DNA of 64,000 nt from Procambarus clarkii. Taxonomy: Eukaryota > Arthropoda > Malacostraca > Decapoda > Cambaridae. Within the stretch, counting starts at the first letter, position 1, and each line of letters begins with the position of its first letter. The translations under genes and the position numbers were made by a program. The notes under the pieces were generated by a model, which saw only the letters and a list, made by a program, of their open reading frames with translations, did not search any database and was not told the DNA's origin. The stretch covers positions 10,292,203 to 10,356,202 of the forward strand of contig NC_091237.1 in assembly GCF_040958095.1 (NCBI RefSeq), written 5' to 3'. Shown piece after piece: positions 33,105-43,600 of the stretch.

Positions 33105-33520
33105 ATCAACTGGTGCCATGAAAGCCACGGAGCCAACTAGGGTACTCCCAAACACACACTTTAAACCACTGAACTCCAACATGCTATAAGTAATATGTAA
33201 CCTAGGAGAGAACTGAATCCAACTTGAGGCATCGAGGTGATACCAAATGAAGTTCTTAATTACCCGCTTAATACACTCTAGTGTGCTTGGGAGTATGCAG
33301 GGTACAGGTTCGAATCCCCCTCGTGACTCTAATCGATTTTCTTAATGATATATCATGTTAATGTGACTCCTTTGTGCAATAATAATAATCTTGAAATAAT
33401 AATAATAATAAAATCAGTATGAGCCATGAGGAGGATTCGAACCTGTGCTCTGGGTACTCCCAAACACACGCCTTACACCACTGCACCATGACATGGTAAA
33501 AGCAATGCAACCTGGGATTT
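33105..33520. mobile_element. three tRNA-like SINE heads in mixed orientation
   Basis: Minus copies at 33105-33225 and 33415-33520 (ACTCCCAAACACACGCCTTA, and box B seen as GATTCGAACC) and a + copy at 33265-33350 (GGTTCGAATCCCCCTCGTGA). No intact cloverleaf, so not tRNA genes. Confidence 0.5.
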
Positions 33521-34056
33521 TAAATGTTAAACATTCAGTTGTGTTGAACAGAATGTTCAACGGCAGCTTAGACATTCACCAGACAAATTCCTCTCTCTCT
33601 TCACGAAACATGTTATCAGTGCAGTAAATATTGACTTTTTTGAACAAATACGATATTTTAAAACAAGTTATCATACATAAGACCTTATGAACTTAATAAT
33701 GAAGCACACCATGGAAGGCCTATTGGCTCATACGACGCAGGTCCAAGCTTACTCTAATGTGTGTGTCTAGCCTACGCATGAAACCATCCAATAATCACAC
33801 TTTTATTTATAACTAGAATATTATTTAATAAATAAACATTTCCGGTTCCATACCAGTATTTACCCAGGTCTTTCCTATCTCTAAACCTCTTCACTTTACA
33901 TCCATTGTTAAGCGCTGATAACGAGCAGTACCTCAGCGCCCGCCACTCATGACAGCAATATCAACATTAAGATACAGGTCTCTTAAAATAAATCCATATA
34001 AAACAGTCAATGTGCACATCAATAGTGAAGGTGAACATAATGTTAACAAACATTAA
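33521..34056. other. no feature recognised
   Basis: Unique AT-rich sequence. Confidence 0.4.
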
Positions 34057-34380
34057 TCATCCCCCAACAGCACACATGTGTAACACACAGCGCCACACAC
34101 AAGTGTGTTTAGTGGCTTGGTTAAAACTCTCAATACCTGGCATGTAAAACAGTATTCTGACGTCATGTAATATGCTTTTATGTAAATATAATTTGATTGT
34201 TCCTGATATTGCTTTTATATAGGGTTCAAGAAGGAGTGATGCCGGAATGGTCGTGATGGCAGGAATATCATCTACACTACACACATCATCAACCACACAG
34301 GGACAACATCGCTGGAACATCGCGGTGATGAGTGTAGAGGGGTCAACACCTGGCTCTTCATCGTTGCTCATACTCAACAC
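34057..34380 (-). CDS. unrecognised 107-residue ORF
   Basis: Starts MLSMSNDEEPGVDPSTLI and contains a cysteine-bearing stretch (FQRCCPCVVDDVCSVDD) and a hydrophobic segment (AITTIPASLLLEPYIKAI). It has normal residue composition unlike the array frames, but I recognise no family, and there is no splice or promoter context. It may be chance or a fragment of an exon. Confidence 0.15.
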   Translation of the reverse strand: MLSMSNDEEPGVDPSTLITAMFQRCCPCVVDDVCSVDDIPAITTIPASLLLEPYIKAISGTIKLYLHKSILHDVRILFYMPGIESFNQATKHTCVWRCVLHMCAVGG

Positions 34381-34399
34381 GTGAACCTCACTTGTCTCA

Positions 34400-35240
34400 G
34401 TTCAATGCAACATCCTCGCTAAACAAAAATCATAATTTAAATACACCATCCTCAGCTCAATACATCCTCAGTTAAATACAACAACCACAGTTCAGTACAA
34501 CATCCTCACGCGAATACAACATCACAGTTTAATACAACATCCTCAGTTGAATACAACATCCACAGTTTAATACAACATCCTCAGTTGAATACAACATCCT
34601 CAGTTGAATACAACATCCTCAGTTTAATACAACATCCTCAGTTGAATACAACATCCTCAGTTGAATACAACATCCACAGTTGAATACAACATCCTCAGTT
34701 GAATACAACATCCTCAGTTGAATACAACATCCACAGTTGAATACAACATCCACAGTTGAATACAACATCCTCAGTTGAATACAACATCCTCAGTTGAATA
34801 CAACATCCTCAGTTGAATACAACATCCTCAGTTTAATACAACATCCTCAGTTGAATACAACATCCTCAGTTGAATACAACATCCTCAGTTGAATACAACA
34901 TTCACAGTTTAACACAACATCCTCAGTTGAATACAACATCCTCAGTTGAATACAACATCCACATTTTAATACAACACCCTCTAGTCAATACAACATCTTC
35001 AGGTGAATACAACATCCAAGATTTGTATCCTCAGGTCAATACAACATCCACAGTTTTATACAACATCCTCTAGACAATACAACATCCTCAGTTGAATACA
35101 TCTACAGTTTTATACAACATCCTCTAGACAATACAACATCCTCAGTTGAATACATCTACAGTTTTATACATCCTCTAGACAATAAAAAATCGTCAAGTGA
35201 ATACAACATTCAGTTTAATACAACATCCTTAGTTCAATTG
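34400..35240. repeat. 19-bp tandem repeat, about 40 copies, decaying to the right
   Basis: Unit ATCCTCAGTTGAATACAAC with CCACAG and GTTTAAT variants. After 34950 units become degenerate and length-variable. Confidence 0.96.
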
Positions 35241-35519
35241 ATTGATGTATGAAGATTAAGCCACCCAAGAGATGGCACGGGCATGAATAGCCCGTAATCA
35301 GTTCAATAAAACATCCTGGTGAGCGAGCGCCTCGGGCTCTTAAGTGCCTCAGGGAAGATGTTTACTCAATCTTCAAGGAGTTGCTTGAACTTGAGACTTT
35401 CTTTTGTATTCTTGATAAGGTTTTAGATCCTGTTGAGCGGACTTGAAAATAATACGTAATGCTTCTGAGCTCCTGTCAGCGGGCTGCTCCACTGGCGTCA
35501 GGGGAGTCGATCCTCTGGT
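35241..35519. other. no feature recognised
   Basis: Unique sequence between two arrays. Confidence 0.4.
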
Positions 35520-36170
35520 GTTATGAACCACGACGGTGTTATGAACAACCCCGACGGTGTTATGAACAATAACGACGGTGTTATGAACAACCTTGACGGT
35601 GTTATGAACAACCTTGACGGTGTTATGAACAACCACGACGGTGTTATGAACAACCACGACGGTGTTATGAACAACCTCGACGGTGTTATGAACAACCCCG
35701 ACGGTGTTATGAACAACCTTGACGGTGTTATGAACAACCACGACGGTGTTATGAACAACCACGACGGTGTTATGAACAACCTCGACGGTGTTATGAACAA
35801 CCCCGACGGTGTTATGAACAATAACGACGGTGTTATGAACAATAACGACGGTGTTATGAACAACCACGACGGTGTTATGAACAACCACGACGGTGTTATG
35901 AACAACCACGACGGTGTTATGAACAACCTCGACGGTGTTATGAACAACCTCGGTGTTATGAACAACCTCGACGGTGTTATGAACAATAACGACGGTGTTA
36001 TGAACAATAACGACGGTGTTATGAACAATAACGACGGTGTTATGAACAATAACGACGGTGTTATGAACAACCACGACGGTGTTATGAACAACCTCGACGG
36101 TGTTATGAACAACCTCGACGGTGTTATGAACAACTTCGACGGTGTTATGAACAACCACGACGGGGCATTG
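35520..36170. repeat. 21-bp tandem repeat, about 31 copies
   Basis: Unit GACGGTGTTATGAACAACCA plus C. Variable codon-sized window (CAC, CTC, CCC, AAT AAC). The five-unit order Leu-His-His-Leu-Pro (as read on +) occurs twice, indicating block duplication. One unit (about 35944) lacks six bases. Confidence 0.98.
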
Positions 36171-36979
36171 AACAGCCACAATGAACTGTCAGCATCTCCT
36201 CTTGCTTCACTGGTAACCGATAGACTTAACTCTTTTCCAAACTGCTTGGTAGAGCCTCGCGAGGTGCTGGGCAGCTACCCGCTACTCCGCTGTGGCAGGA
36301 GTCTCGACTCCCTCGGTGTCGGCAAAGCGGATTCGGCACCGCTAAAGCCACTCCTCGATCGCCTTCCACATTGTCGTTATGTAAGAAAATAAATATACAA
36401 TCCGAATCTTCGTGGAAGCTTCAAATTGCAATCTAAAGAGTTGGATCAGTCTCCTTTATTGTCGGGGAATGCGGCGGCTCCATTTACCCTGGAGAGGGCA
36501 GAGGGCTTCCCTCTGGTGCCCTTCTAAGGTCCCAAAGCGATGATCAGGTGACACTACAGCGTTGGACCAGTCATAATCAAGTGAGACTCGCCTCCTAGTG
36601 GCTAGAACAGGGCAGGTGGTTGGATGATCAAAGTGCTCACACACTTTGACAGTCGAAATCTTTTTTAATACAGAAATACACCTTTTTGTGACGGAAGGTA
36701 ATACACGAAAGGTAATTTGTCAACGGTCTAAGTATTATCTGATAAGAGCGTAAAAGCTGAACATACAGGCACAGTCTTCTATCAAGGATGAGTGTATGCC
36801 AAGATGGTTTGTGTCAAAGATCTGTATATATGCTCTAAATTGGGTGTCAGAGTGATGCATAGTCTGGTCCAGTGTCAAACACCAATACTTAGTCAAGGGT
36901 TGACACAAACGTCAAATGTCAGGTTGATTGAGGTGAGTCAAAGGTCAGTGACATTAACAATTATCCATAACACTGTATT
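36171..36979. other. no gene recognised
   Basis: Unique sequence. Contains GAGTCAAAGGTCAGTGAC (about 36936), another AGGTCA half-site just before the next array. Confidence 0.4.
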
Positions 36980-37203
36980 TTGTCAGAGGTCACTGTATGG
37001 TGTGTTATAGTGTCAGAGGTCACTGTATGGTGTGTTATAGTGTCAGAGGTCACTGTATGGTGTGTTATAGTGTCAGAGGTCACTGTATGGTGTGTTATAG
37101 TGTCAGAGGTCACTGTATGGTGTGTTATAGTGTCAGAGGTCACTGTATGGTGTGTTATAGTGTCAGAGGTCACTGTATGGTGTGTTATAGTGTCAGAGGT
37201 CAA
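36980..37203. repeat. 30-bp tandem repeat, about 7.5 copies
   Basis: Unit TGTCAGAGGTCACTGTATGG plus TGTGTTATAG, essentially identical copies. Each holds one AGAGGTCA half-site. Confidence 0.98.
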
Positions 37204-37935
37204 GGGACCACTAGAGAGGGAGGCCCTCGTCAGGACCACTAGAGAGGGAGGCCATCGTCAGGACCACTAGAGAGGGAGGCCATCGTCAGGACCACTAGAG
37301 AGGGAGGCCATCGTCAGGACCACTAGAGAGGGAGGCCATCGTCAGGACCACTAGAGAGGGAGGCCATCGTCAGGACCACTAGAGAGGGAGGGCCTCGTCG
37401 GGACCACTAGAGAGGGAGGCCCTCGTCGGGACCACTAGAGAAGGAGGGCCTCGTCGGGACCACTAGAGAGGGAGGCCCTCGTCGGGACCACTAGAGAGGG
37501 AGGGCCGTCGTCGGGACCACTAGAGAGGGAGGGCCGTCGTCGGGACCATTAGAGGGGGAGGCCCTCGTCGGGACCATTAGAGGGGGAGGCCCTCGTCGGG
37601 ACCACTATAGAGAAGGAGGGCCTCGTCGGGACCACTAGAGAAGGAGGGCCTCGTCGGGACCACTAGAGAGGGAGGCCCTCGTCGGGACCACTAGAGAGGG
37701 AGGGCCTCGTCAGGACCACTAGAGAGGGAGGGCCTCGTCGGGACCACTAGAGAGGGAGGCCCTCGTCGGGACCACTAGAGAGGGAGGGCCTCGTCGGGAC
37801 CACTAGAGAGGGAGGGCCTCGTCGGGACCACTAGAGAGGGAGGGCCTCGTCGGGACCACTAGAGAGGGAGGGCCTCGTCGGGACCACTAGAGAGGGAGGG
37901 CCTCGTCAGGACCACTAGAGAGGGAGCCACTCTGG
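37204..37935. repeat. 28-bp tandem repeat, about 26 copies
   Basis: Unit GGGACCACTAGAGAGGGAGG followed by GCCTCGTC, with CAGGACC on the left and CGGGACC on the right. It begins exactly where the 30-bp array stops. Confidence 0.98.
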
Positions 37936-38316
37936 TAAAAACTGCCAAATAAGTATTCAAAAGTTAAATGCTCAGGTGGATTTCAGAGTTGGGTGCCAGG
38001 ACCAGCCACACCTACCTTCCCTCCTACTGCCTGCTCTTCCTCTTCCTTCCCCTTACTTCCACTTTCCTTCCCACCTTCTTCGCATCATTCCATTCCCCTC
38101 TTCCTTCCCCTAAACCCTCCCTCCCTCCCTCCCCTTAGTTCGGGTGATTTACGAGCCTCCGCGTACTCCATCATGGGCAGCCCTGAGGGAAGAGAGTGTG
38201 GGAGGGAGTTTGCTAATATAGATGGACGCCAAGATATGCCAAATACGACACTTTCACGGCGCAACTCCCCAGTCACGTCCACGACCACCTGGGCGCTTCC
38301 AGGCTTCGTTAGTATA
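37936..38316. other. pyrimidine-rich then unique sequence
   Basis: C/T-rich 38010-38140, then mixed sequence. No gene recognised. Confidence 0.45.
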
Positions 38317-38346
38317 TACATTATATATATATATTATATATATATA

Positions 38347-38410
<64 letters not shown>
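38317..38410. repeat. (TA)n microsatellite
   Basis: TA tract with two TTA phase breaks. Confidence 0.97.
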
Positions 38411-38414
<4 letters not shown>

Positions 38415-38416
<2 letters not shown>

Positions 38417-38660
38417 GGAAACTCCCCACACCCCAGAAGTGACTCGAACCCGGACCTCCAGGAGCACATTGCAACTGGTGTCACGGTGCCTTAATCCACT
38501 CGACCATCAGTGACCGCACATAAGGAGGTGATAGCCGAAGCTATTTGAACCCCCCACTCCCCCGGCGGCACTTTGATGGTAATCTTGGGCATAGCTATTT
38601 CATCAAATCACTTCATTTTAGTGGGACCACGAGAGCAACAGAAATACAAATGCAAAATGA
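38415..38660 (-). mobile_element. tRNA-headed SINE, family 4
   Basis: Minus-strand tRNA-like head: box B shows as AGTGACTCGAACCCGGAC on +, with ACTCGACCATCAGTGACCGC towards box A. The body follows towards 38660. It directly follows the TA tract. The full cloverleaf is not intact. Confidence 0.5.
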
Positions 38661-39052
38661 TTGCTGGGTTTGACTTTACACATCAAAAAGTCAACACCAG
38701 CAATCAACACATAACTTCATTCTACCCACTTCAAGACTCCGAACCAATATAGAAACAAGAAGATAGAACACTCAGTGGCCTATTATACCCAGTGTGCCAT
38801 TGATCCCCTTGTTCATCTCAATCATGTCCTGTATCACGTCACCCCTTAGCGAATATAACCATAAGCAGAGTATGGAAAATTTGTCTTTGAAAAAGTGAGG
38901 AGTGCCTTGCGAAACGCTTCCCTATGCGTCAGACCATAAATATATAGTGTGAAAATGAAATTTGGAGAGTTAATTTTTCAACTTCCCTCGACAGTGAAGA
39001 AAAACATAAGAAATTGTTTGTGTGTATATTATATATATATACACACGCACAC

Positions 39053-39150
39053 ACAAGATGACCAAACATGTGACAATGACAGTAAACAAGATGACCAAAC
39101 ATGTGACAATGACAGTAAACAAGATGACCAAACAAGTGATAATGACAGTA
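39053..39150. repeat. 33-bp tandem repeat, 3 copies
   Basis: Unit AAGATGACCAAACATGTGAC followed by AATGACAGTAAAC. Confidence 0.96.
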
Positions 39151-39659
39151 AAGCAAGTGACAGATAATCAGCATTATCAGGCTGAAAAATCAGAATCAAT
39201 CGATCAGAGACATTGTCAAACACTCATTGTGTCAAGCTCAACTGTGTCACATTGTCAGACAGCTGGATGCCCTGGAGATCAGCAACAACAACAGGCTGGT
39301 AGACCACAACAAACCCGTGTAGTTGGTGGTCGAATAATACTTTCAATTGTGATAAATTCTTTTTCATCTCTGGAACAAATCATTCTTCTCAGAGTGAAGG
39401 AGAGTTTGCTACAAAGTACAAACTACTTGTGAAGTTCTTGAACAAAATCTTATAAACAGATGAGATAAATATTAACCTATACCTGAGTAATGGAAAGATG
39501 AAAATGGTGAGTATAGGGACCTGCAACTTCGCAGGATGACCTCTGAAGAGTACAGAAACATCGTGTCTGCGCACACCCCACTAAATATCCCATAGACTCC
39601 CTGGACGACACATCACCCTACAGCAGGACAACTCGCCCCAAGCATAATACTAAAGCATC
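39151..39659. other. no gene recognised
   Basis: Unique sequence with short frames only. Confidence 0.4.
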
Positions 39660-39820
39660 CACCACCTGTTCACCTAGCAATAAATAGGTACCTGGGAGTT
39701 AGACAGCTGCTACGGGCTGCTTCCTGGGGGGTGTGTACCAAAAAAGAGGCCTGGTCGAGGACCGGGCCGCGGGGACGCTAAGCCTCGAAACTATCTCAAG
39801 ATAATCTCACGATAGCCAAG
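39660..39820 (+). mobile_element. SINE family 1, 3' half
   Basis: Matches the body and tail of the copy at 27125 (GCAATAAATAGGTACCTGGG, GGCCTGGTCGAGGACCGGGC, TCTCAAGATAATCTCACGAT). The tRNA-like head is missing. Confidence 0.82.
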
Positions 39821-40164
39821 ATATACAGGACAAAATATTAAATGTTCTCCACTGGTCAGGTCACTAAGACGACCTGAATCTAAGGATCTATCAACGGTCA
39901 CATGTTTTCTACACACTATGACCAGAGATGGCCTGACCAGCACCAACGCACTAATAGACAAAAGCCACGACAATAACAAGATGGACATAAGTACTACATA
40001 TCAAGCACACTAATTCAACAATCAACAGCCAGCTGTCGCTAAGGAATGTTCCCTAGCTACAAAACCCGGACACAAATGCTAGTTAACGCCGCAATTTAGT
40101 CCAAGACTAAAGCAAACTGGCATTATATATATGAACCGAGGCAATACGTAGAGTTATTGGTCTA

Positions 40165-40262
40165 TATATTCCGCCATCACCATCATCACCACCAAGACTG
40201 CCATCACCACCACCAAGACCACCACCATCACCATCATCACCACCATCACCACCACTATAACT
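40165..40262. repeat. (CAC/CAT)n tract
   Basis: Imperfect CAC/ATC triplets; reads as polyhistidine on + by chance. Confidence 0.92.
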
Positions 40263-40436
40263 ACCACCCCACCACAGCCAATACACTAACATGTGGCCCC
40301 GGCACAGCATCGAACATGAAAATAAACTTAAAACAAAAAGCAGACATATTTGCCACAAGACGTGAGCCACCATGACGACTGTTCAGGCAGCATCTGGACC
40401 ACCTTCACGCCTTCACACACATTATGAACACTAATG

Positions 40437-41808
40437 CGTCGCTGTGAGCGTTGCGTCTCCCGGCGTCGCTGTGAGCGTTGCGTCTCCCGGCGTCGCTGTG
40501 AGCGTTGCGTCTCCCGGCGTCGCTGTGAGCGTTGCGTCCTCCCGGCGTCGCTGTGAGCGTTGCGTCTCCCGGCGTCGCTGTGAGCGTTGCGTCTCCCGGC
40601 GTCGCTGTGAGCGTTGCGTCTCCCGGCGTCGCTGTGAGCGTTGCGTCTCCCGGCGTCGCTGTGAGCGTTGCGTCTCCCGGCGTCGCTGTGAGCGTTGCGT
40701 CTCCCGGCGTCGCTGTTGAGCGTTGCGTCTCCCGGCGTCGCTGTGAGCGTTGCGTCTCCCGGCGTCGCTGTGAGCGTTGCGTCTCCCGGCGTCGCTGTGA
40801 GCGTTGCGTCTCCCGGCGTCGCTGTGAGCGTTGCGTCTCCCGGCGTCGCTGTGAGCGTTGCGTCTCCCGGCGTCGCTGAGAGCGTTGCGTCTCCCGGCGT
40901 CGCTGAGAGCGGTTGCGTCTCCCGGCGTCGCTGAGAGCGTTGCGTCTCCCGGCGTCGCTGAGAGCGTTGCGTCTCCCGGCGTCGCTGTGAGCGTTGCGTC
41001 CTCCCGGCGTCCGCTGTGAGCGTTGCGTCTCCCGGCGTCGCTGTGAGCGTTGCGTCTCCCGGCGTCGCTGTGGAGCGTTGCGTCTCCCGGCGTCGCTGTG
41101 AGCGTTGCGTCTCCCGGCGTCGCTGTGAGCGTTGCGTCTCCCGGCAGTCGCTGTGAGCGTTGCGTCTCCCGGCGTCGCTTGTGAGCGTTGCGTCTCCCGG
41201 CAGTCGCTGTGGAGCGTTGCGTCCTCCCGGCGTCGCTGTGAGCGTTGCGTTCTCCCGGCGTCGCTGTGAGCGTTGCGTCTCCCGGTCGTCGCTGTGAGCG
41301 TTGCGTCTCCCGGCGTCGCTGTGAGCGTTTGCGTCTCCCGGCGTCGCTGTGAGCGTTGCGTCTCCCGGCGTCGCTGTGAGCGTTGCGTCTCCCGGCGTCG
41401 CTGTGAGCGTTGCGTCTCCCGGCGTCGCTGTGAGCGTTGCGTCTCCCGGCGTCGCTGTGAGCGTTGCGTCTCCCGGCGTCGCTGTGAGCGTTGCGTCTCC
41501 CGGCGTCGCTGTGAGCGTTGCGTCTCCCGGCGTCGCTGTGAGCGTTGCGTCTCCCGGCGTCGCTGTGAGCGTTGCGTCTCCCGGCGTCGCTGTGAGCGTT
41601 GCGTCTCCCGGCGTCGCTGTGAGCGTTGCGTCTCCCGGCGTCGCTGTGAGCGTTGCGTCTCCCGGCGTCGCTGTGAGCGTTGCGTCTCCCGGCGTCGCTG
41701 TGAGCGTTGCGTCTCCCGGCGTCGCTGTGAGCGTTGCGTCTCCCGGCGTCGCTGTGAGCGTTGCGTCTCCCGGCGTCGCTGTGAGCGTTGTGTCTCCCGG
41801 CGTCGCAC
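40437..41808. repeat. 27-bp CpG-dense tandem repeat, about 51 copies
   Basis: Unit GTCTCCCGGCGTCGCTGTGA plus GCGTTGC, five CpGs each. The outer parts are almost perfect. The region 40895-41335 carries many one-base insertions. A GAGAGCG variant is confined to about 40875-40970. Confidence 0.98.
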
Positions 41809-42927
41809 CCGGGCAGGCGCCGCCAGGAGACGGTTTACACTGTCGGAAAACCCGACACCATTTAATAGTAATACATGCAATTTGCAGATAATATTGCTGC
41901 TGTGTTGTATACACAAGTTACCCATAGAAAATGTAGCTTGTAGTGGAATTTTCCGTCAATAGAAAACGGGATATCATTGCCACGTAGTACTATAAATTCA
42001 CCAGCTATTTGTTGGGAATTATTCTTAAATACATTAGTCTTTGGACTTATTACATCATAAAAACATCTCATTTGAATTAACTAATTATCAGTATCAAAAT
42101 AAAGTAAATGTGACCCTTCTATCACTTACTGACATTGGACAAGGAGAGCCAAGGCGTCAGTGATAAGAGTGAGAGAGGTCAGCCATTGTTTGTTAGATCA
42201 GAGTCGTTGGAGCAAGTTTCGCTCCTATAATTCTCTTGGACGAAGTGTTATGGAGATCAAAGTGTTCTACCATCATCAACACGCTGTCAACAACCACAAT
42301 GGAAGTGTCTTTCCAAAGTCTTATCTAAGTCATTATTGGCCAGTAATGTTAGGTAGGTATGATTAATACCGGTTAGAACATGAATGATCGACTCAACTCC
42401 AGGTAATTAAGCCTTGGTCCTTATCTAATAATATACAGTGTTTCCTCTGATATAGCTGTCAAATGTTAGGATTCCAGCTTTACAGCTAGTACCCTTTGAC
42501 AGGAACAAGAAGAGGAAGCAAGAATTAATCTTGGTACATCAGTTACTTGTGTGATGGAAGCTAGCCTCGCACGAGGATAATTTGGTGTCTACATCCTAGT
42601 TATACCTGGTGGACTAAGTCTGCTGTACAATAAGATAAGGCACCTCCAATTTATATACTAATATATGTAGTTTAATACTGTAGTTTGATTGGCTGCATAT
42701 ATAAAAATTTAATATAAACCCCCCTAATGTGTAAGGATCGATTTGTGAGAAGTATTGCAGAAATACAGTCCACTTAACATCATACAAATTGCTATCGAAA
42801 TATATAAATTAACGTAAATATAAATTCTATATAAATTCATATAAATTAAATAAATATAAATCTCACAGGTCAGTTCCCACAACACCTATCATAAAGAGGA
42901 TGATGAACATAACTAGTATTATACAGT
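41809..42927. other. no gene recognised
   Basis: AT-rich unique sequence. A frame at 42160-42366 (KVFYHHQHAVNNHNGSVFPK) has ordinary composition but no recognised family. Confidence 0.4.
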
Positions 42928-43378
42928 TTGTGGCACTCCCTGGACTATTATACAGTATTGTGGCACTCCCTGGACTATTATACAGAACTGTGGCACTCCC
43001 TGGACTATTATACAGAACTGTGGCACTCCCTGGACTATTATACAGAACTGTGGCACTCCCTGGACTATTATACAGAACTGTGGCACTCCCTGGACTATTA
43101 TACAGAACTGTGGCACTCCCTGGACTATTATACAGAACTGTGGCACTCCCTGGACTATTATACAGTATTGTGGCACTCCCTGGACTATTATACAGTATTG
43201 TGGCACTCCCTGGACTATTGGACAGTATTGTGGCACTCCCTGGACTATTGGACAGTATTGTGGCACTCCCTGGACTATTGGACAGTATTGTGGCACTCCC
43301 TGGACTATTGGACAGTATTGTGGCACTCCCCGGACTATTGGACAGTATTGTGGCACTCCCCGGACTATTGGACAGTAT
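42928..43378. repeat. 30-bp tandem repeat, 15 copies
   Basis: Unit TGGCACTCCCTGGACTATTA plus TACAGAACTG. Variants are ordered in blocks along the array: TACAGTATTG, TACAGAACTG, TACAGTATTG, GGACAGTATTG, with CCCCGGAC in the last two units. Confidence 0.98.
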
Positions 43379-43514
43379 CGTAGTACAAAACATAACATTC
43401 TCTGAACATCGTCCGTCAATGAAGGCGGCTTTGTCGACCAACATTAACAGTTCACGAGATACTGTAATAAACTACCTGGTTGGCCTTGGGAGCTCCTAAA
43501 CTCCTGAATATATG
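43379..43514. other. unique sequence
   Basis: Short spacer after the 30-bp array; nothing recognised. Confidence 0.4.
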
Positions 43515-43600
43515 TGCCCAAAAACACACACAAATCACAATAGCGTGATACATCAAATGAACAACGGCCCTTGTGGATTTGTTCATGATGTATATAAACC
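43515..43600. mobile_element. SINE family 3 tail fragment
   Basis: Shares ACAATAGCGTGATACATCAA and GGCCCTTGTGGATTTGTTCA with the copy at 60255-60415, but folded back on itself. Confidence 0.55.

Noticed and set aside
40157-40375. A polyhistidine metal-binding peptide
   Set aside because: Product of an imperfect CAC/CAT repeat with no supporting gene structure.
42160-42366. A host exon ending at a GTAGGTATG donor
   Set aside because: No acceptor with a pyrimidine tract in frame and no recognisable family.
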